Shown here one piece after another: positions 1 through 11,354 of a DNA stretch of 64,000 nucleotides (positions within the stretch are counted from its first letter, which is position 1; each line of letters starts with the position of its first letter). Location: NCBI GenBank assembly GCA_963383645.1, contig OY726566.1, positions 94,407,779-94,471,778 on the forward strand. Direction: 5' to 3'. A program made the translations under genes and the position numbers. The notes under the pieces were generated by a model, which saw nothing but the letters and a program-made list of their open reading frames with translations, searched no databases and was not told the DNA's origin. Source of the stretch: Muscardinus avellanarius (Eukaryota > Chordata > Mammalia > Rodentia > Gliridae).

Positions 1-414
1 GAATACCTTGTTACAGTTCCTTTGCCAGCACCATGACAGTTGCACTTTGGAGGCCATTACTGAGTAAGATAAAGGTGTATTTCTGTAAGGACTAAGATAT
101 TGAGACAGTTGATCAGATTTCCAAGCAGGCTACTGAATGACAGCAGGTGGGTAGTGGATACAATGTGGATACAGTGGACATATCTCAGACAAGATGGAGC
201 AGAGCAGCATGAGATTTCATCACACTCTACAGAGCAGCATGCAATGTAAAACCTCTTTATTATTTCTGGAAATTTCCATATAACATTTTTAGACTGAAGT
301 TAGCTAATTGAAGCCATGGAACACAAAACAATAGATAAAAGAGGAACTACTCTACTATCAGCAAAGGAAAGTCTTATAAGTAAAAATACTGGCATCACAC
401 TCTGTTGCAAGGTC
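1..414. other. Unique non-coding DNA, no gene seen
   Basis: No repeat family or plausible exon is recognised. A short motif, gagcagcatg, occurs twice near 203 and 233. Frames are short and closed. Confidence 0.5.
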
Positions 415-619
415 TTTTTTTGTGGTACTAGGATTGAATCCAGGGACATTCTACCTTTGAGCTACGCCCCAAGGCCTATTTGTCTTGTTATTTTAAAGCA
501 GGATCTCACTAAGATGTGAAGGGTCTTCCTAAGTTATGGAGATTGGCTGGGAACCTGTGATCCTCCTGTCTCAGCCTCCCAAGTACTGGGATTACAAGCA
601 TGCGCCACCATGCCTGGCT
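415..619 (-). repeat. B1-dID SINE, antisense, near full length
   Basis: Reading left to right, a T-rich tail is followed by the complement of the ID-like half (tggtactaggattgaatcc, then the 'ctacctttgagctac' block). A central A/T linker and the complement of the B1-like half follow, ending in gccaccatgcctggc. All other B1-dID copies in this window share this order. The ID-like half carries a degenerate RNA polymerase III promoter. The copy is moderately diverged, so it is not recent. Confidence 0.9.
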
Positions 620-793
620 TGACACAAGCTCTTGAAAAGCCCAGATTCATGGCACTAAGACTGATAACAGATAATATTATTATAAAATATTCTACCTACC
701 ATCTTATCTTTTGAAGAAACACAGAAACAAGCCATGTGGATTAGACTATAAACTTTTTGGTCTTATTTATCTTTCATAACTAACAAAAATTAA

Positions 794-1014
794 AACATTG
801 GTTAAAGCCAGGTATGGTCATGCACTCTCCAAGTAATCCCAGTACTTAAGAGGCCGAGAGAGGAGGTTTGGAGGTTCGTGGCCAGCTTCAGCTACTTAGT
901 GAGGGCCTCCACAACTTAGTAAGACCCCTTTTCAAAATAAAGAATAAAAAATAGGGTTGGGAGTGTAGTTCAGAAGTAGAATACCCCTGGGTTCAATTCC
1001 CAATACTGCAAAAA

Positions 1015-1045
<31 letters not shown>

Positions 1046-1055
1046 CATTGGTTAA
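794..1055 (+). repeat. B1-dID SINE with 12-bp target-site duplication and AAAT tail
   Basis: A full-length sense copy spans about 806-1043 and ends in an (AAAT)n tail of about 33 bases. It is bounded by the direct repeat aacattggttaa at 794-805 and 1044-1055. The exact 12-bp duplication is the mark of L1-type target-primed insertion and fixes both ends. Confidence 0.95.
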
Positions 1056-1314
1056 TACCACAACTAGGAATGATATAACTTACAAAACAGCAGTGTGAAA
1101 GAAACTTTTAGAATTAAAATAGACTTTTGGCTCTCATGACTCATAAGACTTCATACATCAGACAGTCTGGCATTTACATTAGAGTGGGTGGTGAGACGTA
1201 CAGAGTTAGATTATATGGAACCAATGAAAAGCTGTCTTGTCTAGCCCCTACCTGCTTTTCCCACCCCGTTACAGTGAGGTAGAAAATGTCTCCGGAAGAG
1301 CTCATTTATTGATG
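1056..1314. other. Unique DNA, nothing recognised
   Basis: No repeat consensus, open frame or regulatory cluster stands out. Confidence 0.45.
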
Positions 1315-1640
1315 TTCAGGGTTAATAAGGTTGAGTCATGAGGGTTGTAATCCTAGCTGTGTATTACAACCATGACAGTGGATTGCAATCCATTACAATG
1401 GATTGATCTGGACGTAGCTGGAGAGGTGGGTTCCTGGGAGGTCGGACTCAGGGTCTCCTACCTTGATCTCCTCCCGCCTGCCTTGAGACTTCTCTCCCTC
1501 ATTTCCAAACACTCCTCCTCTCTCCCTCCCCCAGCTCCACCCCTGGATCTTGCTGCCTATAATCATGTTCTCATTTTTCTTACCCCAAACAAGCCAACCA
1601 ACCCAAACACATAAAAACACTTTTCTTCCAGTTTGTCCCA
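1315..1640 (+). mobile_element. Possible MaLR-type LTR remnant
   Basis: The order resembles rodent MaLR LTRs. It has a 'gttcaggg..gagtcatgagggttgtaatcc' region, a 'gagaggtgggttcctgggag' block, a pyrimidine-rich middle, and a 'catgttctcatttttc' stretch near the end. No terminal TG..CA with a target duplication could be fixed. It could instead be unique pyrimidine-rich DNA. Confidence 0.35.
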
Positions 1641-1837
1641 AAAAGCAAGTTTCTTCATTCTCTTTCCCTTCATCATCACATTTCTTTGAAAAGTCATCTG
1701 CTTCTCTTCTGGTCCTGCCCACTCTCAGTGCTTAGAGTCTAGTTGCACTTTTATTACCCCATAGTACTTATTTTGAAGGTCAGTGGTCAACCAATTACCA
1801 AATGGTGCTTGGTTTGATTCTCATTTTGTTTTGTTTT

Positions 1838-2024
1838 GATTTTATTTGGATACTAGAGGTTGAATCCAGGAGCATTCTACCTCTGAGCTAGACTCACAGC
1901 TCAATTTTATTTTTATTTTGAAGCAGGATCTTGCAAAATTGCTGAGACTGGCCTTGAACCTGGAATTCTCCTGTGTCAGCCTCCCAAATACTGAGATTAC
2001 AGGCATGTGCCACTGACACCTGGG
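1838..2024 (-). repeat. B1-dID SINE, antisense, diverged
   Basis: ID-like half (tactagaggttgaatccagg) followed by the B1-like half (cagcctcccaaatactgag). Many substitutions suggest an older copy. Confidence 0.85.
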
Positions 2025-2454
2025 TAATACACATTTTGTTTCACTGACCCTGTTCTTCCTGCACTAAGCACCCTCTGGCCCATGGCAGTCTCACCTCCTT
2101 GACTTCCCCTGGTAATACACTGCTCTTATCCCCCCTTTTATCCTTATGTCCTTTTTTTTTTTAAAAAATCCTTCTCCAATCACAAGTTTTTCCTAAGAAT
2201 CTTTCCTTAACCATGTCCTCCATCCTTTCTTCTCCAGGCTGCGTGGTGAGCTCATTCAGCCTCGTGCCTCTAACTCTTCCTTCTTTGCGACTCATTTTCG
2301 GGCTCTCCTCTTCCCAGCTTAGCTTTACCAGCACCCTTCTGGAAGTTTCCATCCATATGTCCTAACAGTGTGCTGGTCCTAATGGATCCAGGACTACAGT
2401 CATCCTTTTACCCCACATTTGTTTCTTATGATTTCTGTCTCTTTTCTTCATTTT
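2025..2454. other. Unique pyrimidine-rich DNA
   Basis: C/T-rich sequence that vaguely recalls the sense strand of L2, but the match is too weak to call. A T/A run lies at 2151-2167. No exon seen. Confidence 0.4.
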
Positions 2455-2519
2455 CATTTTGAGAGGAGGGGAATACTAAGGTATTCTATCTCTGAGTTAT
2501 ACCCCTGCTCATCATCATT

Positions 2520-2554
<35 letters not shown>

Positions 2555-2704
2555 TAATTATTATTGTCTTGAAACAGGGTTTTGCTAAGTTGCTAAGGGT
2601 CCCACTCGGTTGCAGACACTGGCCTCAAACCTGCGATCCTCCTGTCTCAGCCTTTTAAGTATTCCAAGGACTAAGAATTACAGGCATTTGCCACAACATC
2701 TGCC
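2455..2704 (-). repeat. B1-dID SINE, antisense, with (ATC)n expansion in its linker
   Basis: Both halves are recognisable (ggtattctatctctgagtta, then cgatcctcctgtctcagcc). The central linker has become a (TCA/ATC)n tract of about 45 bases near 2510-2555. It shares the variant gttgcagacactggcc with the sense copy at 2873-3153, so both belong to one minor subfamily. Confidence 0.88.
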
Positions 2705-2861
2705 TTAATCAAAATCTTTTTAATTATACCAGTTCAAAACATGGACAGCATCCTTAATTCTCGACACTCTTTGGTCCCATGGTTTAGTAAAATCCTGTGA
2801 ATTTTATTGAAAACATGTACCTTCCTGTTTTTATTCTCACTGATACTTCTCTAGTTCAAGG

Positions 2862-3088
2862 TCAGACTTCCTAGTTGGGCCTGGTGGTATATGTCTGTAA
2901 TTCTAGCACTTGGAAAGCTGAGACAGGAGGATCGCAGGTTTGGGGCCAGTGTCTGCAACCGAGTGGGACCCTCAGCAACCTAGCAAAACCCTGTTTCAAA
3001 ACAAAACCTAAAAATGGCGGGGGGTAAAGCTCAAAGGTGGAATGCCCCTGGGTCCAAGTCCCAGAACCAACAAACAACAAAACAAAAC

Positions 3089-3128
<40 letters not shown>

Positions 3129-3164
3129 CCATAAAACAAAACAAAACAAAAATTCAGACTTCCT
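2862..3164 (+). repeat. B1-dID SINE with 11-bp target duplication and CA tail
   Basis: A sense copy spans 2873-3153 and is flanked by tcagacttcct at 2862-2872 and 3154-3164. After the ID-like half the A-rich tail contains a (CA) tract of about 16 units (3092-3123) inside AAAAC repeats. The microsatellite therefore lies wholly within the inserted unit. Confidence 0.93.
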
Positions 3165-3339
3165 CCCACCCTAGTAAAACAATCTCCTAATATTGGTCTC
3201 TCTGTTCTGCTCTCGCCCAGCTGAGCTTAGGTTTTCTGACTCACTGCACCACGGCTGTCTTCCCAGAGCACACCTCTGAACTGCTCATTTTCCTACTCAG
3301 ATGTTTTCAGTATCTAACCACAAATGCATTTAGGACCCT

Positions 3340-3680
3340 GCTCTAGTCTGAATGCTGATGTCTCCTCGAATCAATATGTGCCAATAAATTCCCAATAGTA
3401 TCAAGGGGTGAGGCCTTTAGAAGAGATACATTCGCAAGGGCTCTGCCTTCTGAACAGGATCTGCTCCCCTCTACAAGAATCCAAAGGGAGCGCTTGACCC
3501 TTCTGCACACAAGAACGTAGAGAGGGCGCCACGCCTGAGGGATGGGCCCTCGCCAGGCACCGAATGTGCTGGCACCTGGATCTTAGACTTCCCAGCCCCC
3601 GGAACTGTGAGCAGTAAGTTCACTTTTCTTATAAAGCTCCCAGCCTTAGGTGTTCACTATAGAAGCTTGAACTAAAACCT
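3340..3680 (+). mobile_element. MLT1-like (MaLR) LTR relic
   Basis: The order fits the MLT1 group: an early 'tgtctcctcgaatcaatatg' block, a 'ggtgaggcctttagaag' block, then 'gggccctcgccaggcaccga', 'atcttagacttcccagcc', 'ggaactgtgagca', and a 'ttataaagctcccag' polyadenylation-side block. No internal viral genes remain, so this is an old solo LTR. The family is assigned from memory of the consensus. Confidence 0.6.
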
Positions 3681-5220
3681 CTCTCTCTGCCTGTTAATTC
3701 TCTCCAGTTCTATTTCTCACAGGTTTGGGGGTTTCCCTCATTAGTTCTTTCCTTCTGTCACCATCACACAATCGCACGTTCAATACTTACATCCAGCAAC
3801 TGCAAGTAACAGAAAGTAGAATTCAAATTCACCAAAACAAAACGAGATGCCCCAGAATCTCTGAAGAGGATGGGCCCCGGGTGATGGTCTTGACAGAAGT
3901 GAGTTCTCCTTGGGGCTGGTAATGTCTCCTAGGACTTTGAAAATCACACCACACTGATCACAGACTCCTTTTGTGTTTTAATTACCTGTCTCATCTCTGT
4001 TGGAGGAGACTGCAGGGGGCTCCAATAAATTATACCCTTTGCCTCTTCACCTGAGAGGGGAGAGGAGGGGCAGATAAGATCAGGACAACGTTTTGCTATT
4101 GATAAAACTGGTTCTGAAGAAAAGGTTTGGTTGTGTTGCAAGAATAGGCTTTTGAAACCCTGGAATCTGATGGACCCTTCCAGGCATGGTCAGGGTTGGG
4201 CAACACAGGCCTGCCCTCCCTGTCCTGGCCCTAGAAAAAAGGCTCATGCATGGAGGAGCAGACCCACCTGCCTCCTGTGTGCAGGCACCCAGGAGCAAAG
4301 GGGAGAGCTCAGCAAGGCATTGCATGCAGCCCCCAACCCATCAAAGTTACTTCCGGTAATTCGCTTCTTCTGTGGGGATGAAACAAGAGCTCAGGTGTGT
4401 TTTGGGGAGAATATATCTCCCCTTAGAAACAACATATCGGGTGCTAAGTAATGTCAGCTAAATGATACCAAATTATATAACACCATAACAAATGTCTATA
4501 ACTTATTATTTAATTAGGCAACTTTAATTTATATGCTATAACTTATGTATTATGCATCTGATATAATATTATGAAATAGGCACAGCCATACTACATAAAG
4601 TTATGTTAACAAAATTATAGAAGTCTGTGTCAAAAGTCATTAAAACAATGTTTCCTATAAAGAGTTAATTCTTAAAATCATATCAAAGTGGGCAGATTTT
4701 TTATTTCTTTCCAAAATTCATGAGAAAATGTATTCAGTTGGTTTTTCCAGAGTGAACCACGTTGTACCACCCAAGACTCTTTGTATGATGCCAGCCATCT
4801 GGATATATTTTTATGATGCACTGTTTTCAATTTTCATTAAGATATTTGGTGTCAAAGTAGACGCAGCACCAGTGTCTGTCTTTGAAGTGCCTTGATATGG
4901 ACACGTCACCTATTCCTAGCACATGATAAAAATTTAGACACATGTTTGGCGGGGGGGGGGGAGCTTGATGGGAAAACTCACCGCACATTAACAGACATTG
5001 GTCAGTATATTTAAATAAGTGAGTTTGGATGGGTGAAATATCAAAGCAAACCTTGAGACATAAACTTGGGTGGTAATATCATGCGTGCATATGGTCAGGT
5101 GTGTGTGTGTGTGTAGTGTGTATCAGGTGGCACACTTACTTGGATAGGAGTCAAGCTCTCCTTAAGGAATAATATTTCTCTTTTTCCATCTTGGTCCTGT
5201 ATGCTACCGTGTGTGCGTGC

Positions 5221-5254
<34 letters not shown>

Positions 5255-6567
5255 AGCTCAAGGTAGAACTTGCTCTGAGTGAAATCAAATTTATATGCTT
5301 ATTCCAACTACCATAGTTAGTGTCCCCTACAACTGCTTTGGGGACTCGACTTACACACCATCTACTTCTATCAAGGACGTCAATGTTGAATTTGGAACTT
5401 TTGGTAAAATTTTGTGGCTAGCTGGAATTAAACACGGCGGAGAGGTAGAGACAGATAAGGCAATGTTATATGATGCCAAACCGTGTTGCCGTTTGTCTTG
5501 TCTGGCAGTGTGGAAGCTAGAGGATATGGAGAGAATCCTACACACAAGCCTCCTCTGCAAACGCTCGATGCTCCCGTGGCTCCTGTGAGCTCTGTGGGGC
5601 TCAGCGCTACACGGGTTTGAATACGGTCCGTGAGCAGCGTCCTATGGAGGAAGATCTTGCGAACACTGTGAGCATCCTCTGTAGATGATGACATTATCTG
5701 GAGACAAAACTCACTAAGAAAAAAAAAACAAAACCCTGCAGGACACTGACCAGAAATCTGTAAGAGCTCCTCATAGAGAGAGGAATGTCCAGATAGGAAG
5801 CTGTACTAAAGGAAACACCCTTTTCTAAGTGTCTGGGGACCCCAATGCTTCCTGCACACTGTGCCTTTTATGGTAAATGGGATTGCTAGCCCTTCTCCCT
5901 CATGGGAGAAATGGGGGAAAAGGAATTAAGGTCAACATTATTTAGGCTTTAACACTGTCACTGCTGACAACAGAATCCTAATCCAAACATCTCCCCCAGA
6001 TGGGGAGAAAAATAGGCCTATCATATTTGAACATGAGACAAAGTCCCCAACTCTTACTGGAGGTCTCAGGTCAGTGGATGTCTATTTAAATCTCTTCATA
6101 CACATGCCTATATCTGTATGAGTATAGAGCTGGAGAAAAACTGTATACGCATAGATGTGCACCCCAACACCCTCTACTTCCCATGCTGTTCCACATTCAA
6201 CACACCCCCAGACTGCGCCTTCCTGAAATGTAGCTTCTGAGCAATGGGCCCCCCACCCCACCCCCACTGTCCTTTCATGGCTCAGAAATGACTTCAGAGA
6301 GAAATCACGTTTTCTTCCAGATAGGTAAAATGAGGGCCCCTTTCCATCTCCCATAGAATAAAAAAAGCTGAGTGATGGTGGCCAGTGGCCAGCAGCATCT
6401 AATTTGCCTGACAGCTGTATCAAGATGACCAGAAAGCTGACCGTAAGTCCCAGAAAACCAAGACTGGGAGCGCCATGGTAGGTACCTTACAGAGAGGATC
6501 ATCCACAGTGAATCTGTTCACAGGCTGCTCAGGTTTGTTGTGCTTCGTCACTGGGAGGATCCACGTA
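3681..6567. other. Repeat-poor unique DNA, no gene seen
   Basis: Nearly 2.9 kb without a SINE. It contains a G homopolymer (13 G, about 4949-4962), an AT-rich patch at 4440-4640, and a GT/GC dinucleotide tract at 5208-5254. Short open frames lack splice sites in register, strong start context or a recognisable family. Confidence 0.5.
5208..5254. repeat. Alternating GT/GC dinucleotide tract
   Basis: Alternating purine/pyrimidine run: GT units, a self-complementary core gtgcgcgcac, then about 13 GT units. It is not attached to a SINE. Confidence 0.9.
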
Positions 6568-6626
6568 TTTCACCAAAATAGAAGTTTCTAGAAGTTCTTT
6601 CACCAAAATAGAAGTTTCTAGAAGTC
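6568..6626. repeat. Two-unit tandem duplication of about 29-30 bp
   Basis: The unit beginning tttcaccaaaatagaag occurs at 6568-6597 and again at 6598-6626, differing only at the last bases. This is a recent-looking local duplication. Confidence 0.92.
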
Positions 6627-6639
6627 ATTCCACTCTCCA

Positions 6640-7250
6640 TTTCTTTTTTGTTTCTAGAAATCCACTTAGACTTCATTGAGCCTTCTCACGATATCTCTTC
6701 TATCGTAGCTTCTAAGTGTTTCGTTTCTGTTTTGCTAAGTTACATCCTGCTGTGTTTCTGTACCTGATCTTTTCATTAAATAATTCTACTTCCGATATGT
6801 CTAACCTACTGTGCAGTCTATTCATTGAGTTTTAAACTAGGCATTTTATTTCTAGACTATTAAATATCTGCCCCTCCCTTTTGTCATGGCATCCTGTGTT
6901 TTTCCTGTGGAATTCTTTCCTTCTGGAACATCTTTAATCATCCTAAACATGTCTGCTTTACATTCTCCTTCAGATTGCTGTCCTGGTACCTCAGTTCCTT
7001 GGGAAGGAGGAGGTGGTGCTGATGAATCCTCCGTCTGGAGTAACTACCGACTTGTGTGCGTGAGGGATGGCTTCCTTCAGTGTTCTATAATTTCTTTTAC
7101 TGTGAGCTCATCTTGTGTGGGGCTGGTGTGTTCCCGTGAAGCCACCTAGTATTTAGGGTTGTGAAATGTCTCTCTAGGGTGCTTTCTTAATTACTTCTGC
7201 CAGCCATTCCAAAGGATTATTAGTCAGGGACTATTTTTTACATTAATTCC
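6640..7250 (-). mobile_element. Old L1M-type LINE fragment, antisense
   Basis: Blocks such as tctaacctactgtgcagtct, catttctagac-like text, 'catctttaatcatcctaaac' and 'cagattgctgtcctggtacc' follow the antisense order of the 3' part of ancient mammalian L1. The frame is destroyed. The edges are approximate. Confidence 0.45.
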
Positions 7251-8290
7251 TTGTTTTGAAAGCTTCTGGGCCATTCCAGTGGAGTCATTTTTAAAACCAA
7301 ATTTGCATTATAGACCAGGTTCAGAGTTTCAAAATCTTGGGAAAGGTCCATCCTTCTCCACCTCCATTCCTGCCCCAAAGAGAGACAAAGGAGTTTCTGC
7401 ATCATCTTAATACGCACATTGAAGAGTTCGTTTTATTTTGTTTCTGGTTCATATTCTTCCTGATGGTTCAGGCCTACAACGGTCTTGACAGTAGGTGAGA
7501 GTTGCATTTCCACTCATCTTGTGCAAGCTGAGACCTTATCTCCTGCGTTCATTAAAAGCCAAGGTCCATGGGTTATGAAAGATGGGTGACTCATGCGATT
7601 CGGAAGGCAAATGGATCATCAGTTCACATGTCAACTTACTCTGTGTCATTCTTCTTTCTTCTGAGATTTTTTTCCCCCTTCAATCCTGTGCTCTTAGTTT
7701 TGCTTTACAATTTTTTATTTATTTATTTTTTGTGGTTGTTGCATTTTCTCCCGCAATCCTTGGCATCCCTGAAAGGGAGCACTTTCAAACTGTCAGCCTG
7801 CCAAAATATCAGAAGGAATTTTATCTATGCTTTATACTTTTTTTCTCCATACTTTCAGATTAAGATCTCATTACTTCATGCTAAGACTCCTGCAGTAGCA
7901 CACTCATGTACCTTCCTCCTTGGGGCCTCAGATAACATCTCCCATATGAATCTAAAATACCACCTTGATCAGATGATTTCCTGGCTTAACAACTGCTGGT
8001 GATCCTCATGTTACCTGTAAGTAACATGTCTAAATTGGGTCTCCAATTTAATTTATTATTTGTTAGTTTTTGTGAAGATTCCGATTTTTTTGTTGATGAA
8101 TATTCTCATTACCAAATTAAGCTAGTACTGTCTGGTATATAAAACTTCTAGATGAATCCTCAAGTATAAAACCAATGTTTTTTTTTTAATCCGTTTTTCA
8201 GATGGGTTGTATCAGTCTTTATATTACCCTAAATTTTAGCACAGGTGCTGGTCTAAACAGGCACTCAATGTATATATCTTAAATTTAATT
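7251..8290. other. Unique DNA with a weak L2-like patch
   Basis: About 1 kb without SINEs. The piece at 7940-8020 (cttgatcagatgatttcctg) resembles the L2 'aaatctgatcatgtcac' region on the + strand, but only over 80 bases. An open frame at 7568-8002 has low-complexity composition and no recognisable domain. Confidence 0.4.
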
Positions 8291-8512
8291 ATAGAAGCCG
8301 GGCGTGGCGGCGCACACTTGTATTCCCAGTGTTTGGGAAGCTGAGACAGGAGGATAGGAGGATAGTGGTTCACGGATAGCCTCAACTACTTAGTGAGGCC
8401 CTTTGCAATTCAGTGAGACCCTGTTTCAAAATAAAGAATAAAAATAGGGCTGGGGATGTAGCTCAGAGGTCAAATGCCCCAGGTTCCATCCCTGGTACCA
8501 CAAAAAAAGTCA
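8291..8512 (+). repeat. B1-dID SINE, sense, full length
   Basis: Starts gccgggcgtggcggcgcac and ends with the ID-like half and a short A tail. It carries a small internal duplication (aggaggataggaggatag). An imperfect direct repeat (tatagaag/catagaag) flanks it. Confidence 0.92.
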
Positions 8513-8589
8513 TAGAAGAAATATTTACGGCTAGATTTTAAAGCCATAGACTCCGACATAGATGGGGCAGAGATGTTTTTGAAATTTTT

Positions 8590-8728
8590 TATTAGATCAT
8601 CTATTTTTCTTCCTTCCTTTCTTCCTCCCTCCTTTTTTGCTCTCTTTCTTCTTCCCTCACTCCTTCCTTCCTTCCCTAATTTTTTTTGTGGTATTAGGGA
8701 TTGAACCCAGGAGCATTCTACCTTTGTC
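8590..8728 (-). repeat. CTTCC-rich tract plus truncated dID half
   Basis: A C/T-rich run (8605-8672) precedes only the first 50 or so antisense bases of the SINE (gattgaacccaggagcattc), which stop abruptly at 8728. The B1 half is missing, so this is a 5'-truncated insertion or a deletion remnant. Confidence 0.75.
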
Positions 8729-8829
8729 CCATAAGGAAAAAAGATCTGTGGGAAGCTCAGAGCACATTCTTTATTCAGATGATACAGCCTATTTTACATC
8801 TAGGCGATATGGTGTGTATGTGTGTATGT

Positions 8830-8831
<2 letters not shown>

Positions 8832-8868
<37 letters not shown>
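8832..8868. repeat. (GT)n microsatellite
   Basis: About 18 uninterrupted GT units inside TGTA-rich flanks, about 100 bases after the truncated SINE. Confidence 0.95.
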
Positions 8869-8871
<3 letters not shown>

Positions 8872-9147
8872 ACTGTGAGTATAGCCTATTGCTCTTGCAG
8901 AAATCATGAATAAAATATTAGATTAAATTAAGCATGCGAGAAATTATGCAATCAAGGAACAATATATACATTACGCATAAGGTTGCTGTCAGCGTAACAT
9001 GACATATTATTTTACAGTAAGCATTTTTATGAGTAGAAATAAACTAAAATTATGATAAAAGTATAGTATGGTAAATATATAAACCACTAACAGAGCCTTT
9101 TGTCATAATTATTAAGTATAATGTACTGTACGTAATTCTATATGCTA

Positions 9148-9516
9148 TACTTTTTTTTTTTTTGTACTCGAGATTGGACCCTGGTGGCATTTCTCCTCTG
9201 AGCTACACCCTCTTCCCTTTCTTTTTTTTTTTTTTTTGGTGGTATTGGGGTTCCTGGAAGCCCTTCTACCTCCGGGCTACACTCCCAGACCTATTTTATA
9301 TTTTTATTTGGAAACAGGGTCTCCTAAGTGGCTTTGAACCTGCGTGATCCTCCTGTCTCTGCCTCCCAAGAGCGGGGATTACAAGCGTGTGCCACCACGC
9401 CCGGCCACCCTCTTCCCTTTCTAAGTTGCTGAAACTGTCCTCCAATCTGCACCTGTAATCCTCCTGTCTCAGCCTCCCAAGTACTAGGATTAGAGGCGTG
9501 TGCCACCATGCTCAGC
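9148..9516 (-). repeat. Outer B1-dID SINE, split by a second SINE
   Basis: The ID half (9160-9221) and the B1 half (9422-9516) belong to one antisense copy. Removing 9222-9405 and one copy of the 16-bp duplication restores a continuous element. It sits inside the DNA transposon, giving three generations. Confidence 0.92.
9222..9405 (-). repeat. Inner SINE of the short subfamily, exact 16-bp target duplication
   Basis: Flanked by caccctcttccctttc at 9206-9221 and 9406-9421, a perfect duplication. It shows short-subfamily marks: 'ggggttcctggaagccc' in the ID half, and a missing block in the B1 half (gtctcctaagtggctttgaa). Its B1 end is CpG-rich (cgtgtgccaccacgcccgg), which fits a younger age than its host. 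Confidence 0.96.
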
Positions 9517-9740
9517 TCTGTGCTATACTTTTACACACCTGGAGCTACTGTAGGTTTGTTTGCACCAACATCACCACAAACATGTGAGAAATGTGTTGTA
9601 CCATGACACTCTGATGATGGCTGTGATGTTACTGTGTGATAGAAATTTTTCATTCTCATTACAGCCTCATGGGACCACCACTGCCATCTATACAGATTGT
9701 TATTGGTTGAAACCTTGTTATGCGGTGCATGGATTTGTAA

Positions 9741-10356
9741 TTACATTCTGTAGTGTTGTGATGATTTTCAGTGTTAAAGACACTTTTATAACTGTGTTCT
9801 CATTTGGTCTTTACAACGTCAAGGAGAAAAAAGAAGTAGTAGTTTTGCTTTCGGCACTTAAGATGGAGTTGGGAGGCCAATGTTAATCAGCTCTTAGGCA
9901 CATATGCGGCTGTGGCTGAAGCTTTGAACTAGACTTCAGACATGCCCACCTTCAGATGTGATCTGACCTTTGGACTGGGCAAACAGCAGTTTCTAGAAAC
10001 ATTGTTTGTTCACCTCTGTTGACCTGTGTAATAGATTATACCAATGGTACAGAGACTACAACTGTATATAGTCCCTTTCTTATAAGACAGTTTGATCTTT
10101 GCCAGTCAAATTATCAATCATAATTTCTGGCAGGTAATATAATTTTTAACTCCCCTTTATGATTTAGAGATATAAGTACAGATTCTATTTTATAAAACTT
10201 TGTTGAATTTATATGTTTTTCCAGTTTGCAATGCTAGTTAGCTCCCAAAACATATAATTTTCTTTGTTCTCAACTAGGTTGAATTTATTCTTGGTCAACA
10301 GCAACAACCTATAAGGTAGGAGGAGAAAATTTAGAGATAAGGAAATAAATTCTCTA
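9741..10356. other. Unique AT-rich DNA
   Basis: No repeat consensus or exon recognised. The open frame continuing to 9886 is largely translated transposon fossil. Confidence 0.45.
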
Positions 10357-10570
10357 GAAAGGTTATTTAAGCCAGGTATAGTGGCACATGCCTGTAACCC
10401 CAGTACTTGGGAGGCTGAGACAGGAGGATTTCAGGTTTGAGCCCAGTGTTGGCAACTTAGCAACACTCTGTTTCAAAATACAAAATAAAAAAGGCCGAGA
10501 GTGTAGCTTGGTGGTAGAAGATCCCTGGGTTCAATACTCAGTGTACACACCAAAAAAGAAAGGTCATTTA
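10357..10570 (+). repeat. B1-dID SINE, sense, with 12-bp flanking repeat
   Basis: The copy at about 10369-10558 is flanked by aaaggttattta and aaaggtcattta (one mismatch). Both halves are present. Confidence 0.9.
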
Positions 10571-10790
10571 CTTATTCACTTATCAATTGAACAAATATTT
10601 ATTGTATCAACTATGAGCCAGGTTTTGAGCTAGAGCTGGGAATCTCACAATAGACAAAATGGACCATGGTACTACTCTCACAGACCTAACAATCTTAGAG
10701 TTTTGTCATTTATCCAAAGCTGTATTTACCCAAGAAATGGCAGACTTGGAATTAGAACTCATGTCTCATAACTTCTCATCTACCAATCCC
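10571..10790 (-). mobile_element. L2 LINE relic, antisense
   Basis: Contains 'aacaaatatttattgtatca', 'ctatgagccaggttttgag', 'gacaaaatggacc' and a following 'ccttacaga'-type block, in the order of the reverse-complemented L2 3' region. Strongly diverged, as expected for this ancient family. Confidence 0.5.
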
Positions 10791-10904
10791 CCTACTATCA
10801 GGTTTAGTGTTATACCCCACCTGAAGTAGCTTGAGGGGCCTACCTACACTATGTTTGCTTTCTGTCTTAGAGGCACAACTTCTGCTCACTTTCTCTCTTT
10901 GATG

Positions 10905-11121
10905 ATATTATTGTTGAATTGGGATTGTCCCCTAAAGGCTTATGTGTTGGGGCTGGGTATCCAGTGCAGTAGTGTTCAGAGGTGAGGCTTTCAGGAAATG
11001 ATTGCATCATAAGGGCATTAACCTTACTAGTGAATTAATCTACTAATGAGTTCATATTCTAAACTGATTTTTGAGAGGTGGAAACTGTTTGAAGCAAGTG
11101 GTTGGGACTCTATCTTATCTC

Positions 11122-11172
<51 letters not shown>

Positions 11173-11352
11173 ATCGGCCATGGCGAGAGCATCTCTCCTC
11201 TGCTATGATGCTTTCCCTCCCAGAGATACATGGAGACAGAGCCAGCCAACCATGGACTGGTGCCTCAAAATCATCAACCAACATCAGTCCTTCCTCCTTG
11301 AAGTTGTTTTTCTCAGATATTTGTCTTGGGGGTGAAGAGCTGTCTAACACAA
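10905..11352 (+). mobile_element. MaLR-type LTR, sense, with expanded CT tract
   Basis: Follows the rodent MaLR order: 'gattgtcccctaaaggctta', 'tgtgttggggctgggtatcc', 'gttcagaggtgaggct', 'tgattgcatcataagggca', 'gtgaattaatc', a CT tract, 'ctctgctatgatgctttccc', 'catggactggtgcctcaaa', then a T-rich end. The CT tract lies where MaLR LTRs normally have a short CTCTCT stretch, so the microsatellite grew from the LTR. Confidence 0.72.
11125..11168. repeat. (CT)n microsatellite inside the MaLR LTR
   Basis: About 22 pure CT units. Confidence 0.96.
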
Positions 11353-11354
11353 AT

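Larger units (their letters stand above)
8960..9740 (+). mobile_element. Fossil DNA transposon (Tigger/pogo-like), split by SINEs
   Basis: The parts at about 8960-9147 and 9517-9740 join into one element: 'catgacatattattttacag', 'agtataatgtactgtacgta', 'ctatacttttacacacc', 'aggtttgtttgcaccaacat', 'tgggaccacca', and an end motif ttatgcggtgcatg. This is a widespread non-autonomous mammalian DNA transposon type. I am unsure of the exact family. No transposase remains. Confidence 0.55.
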
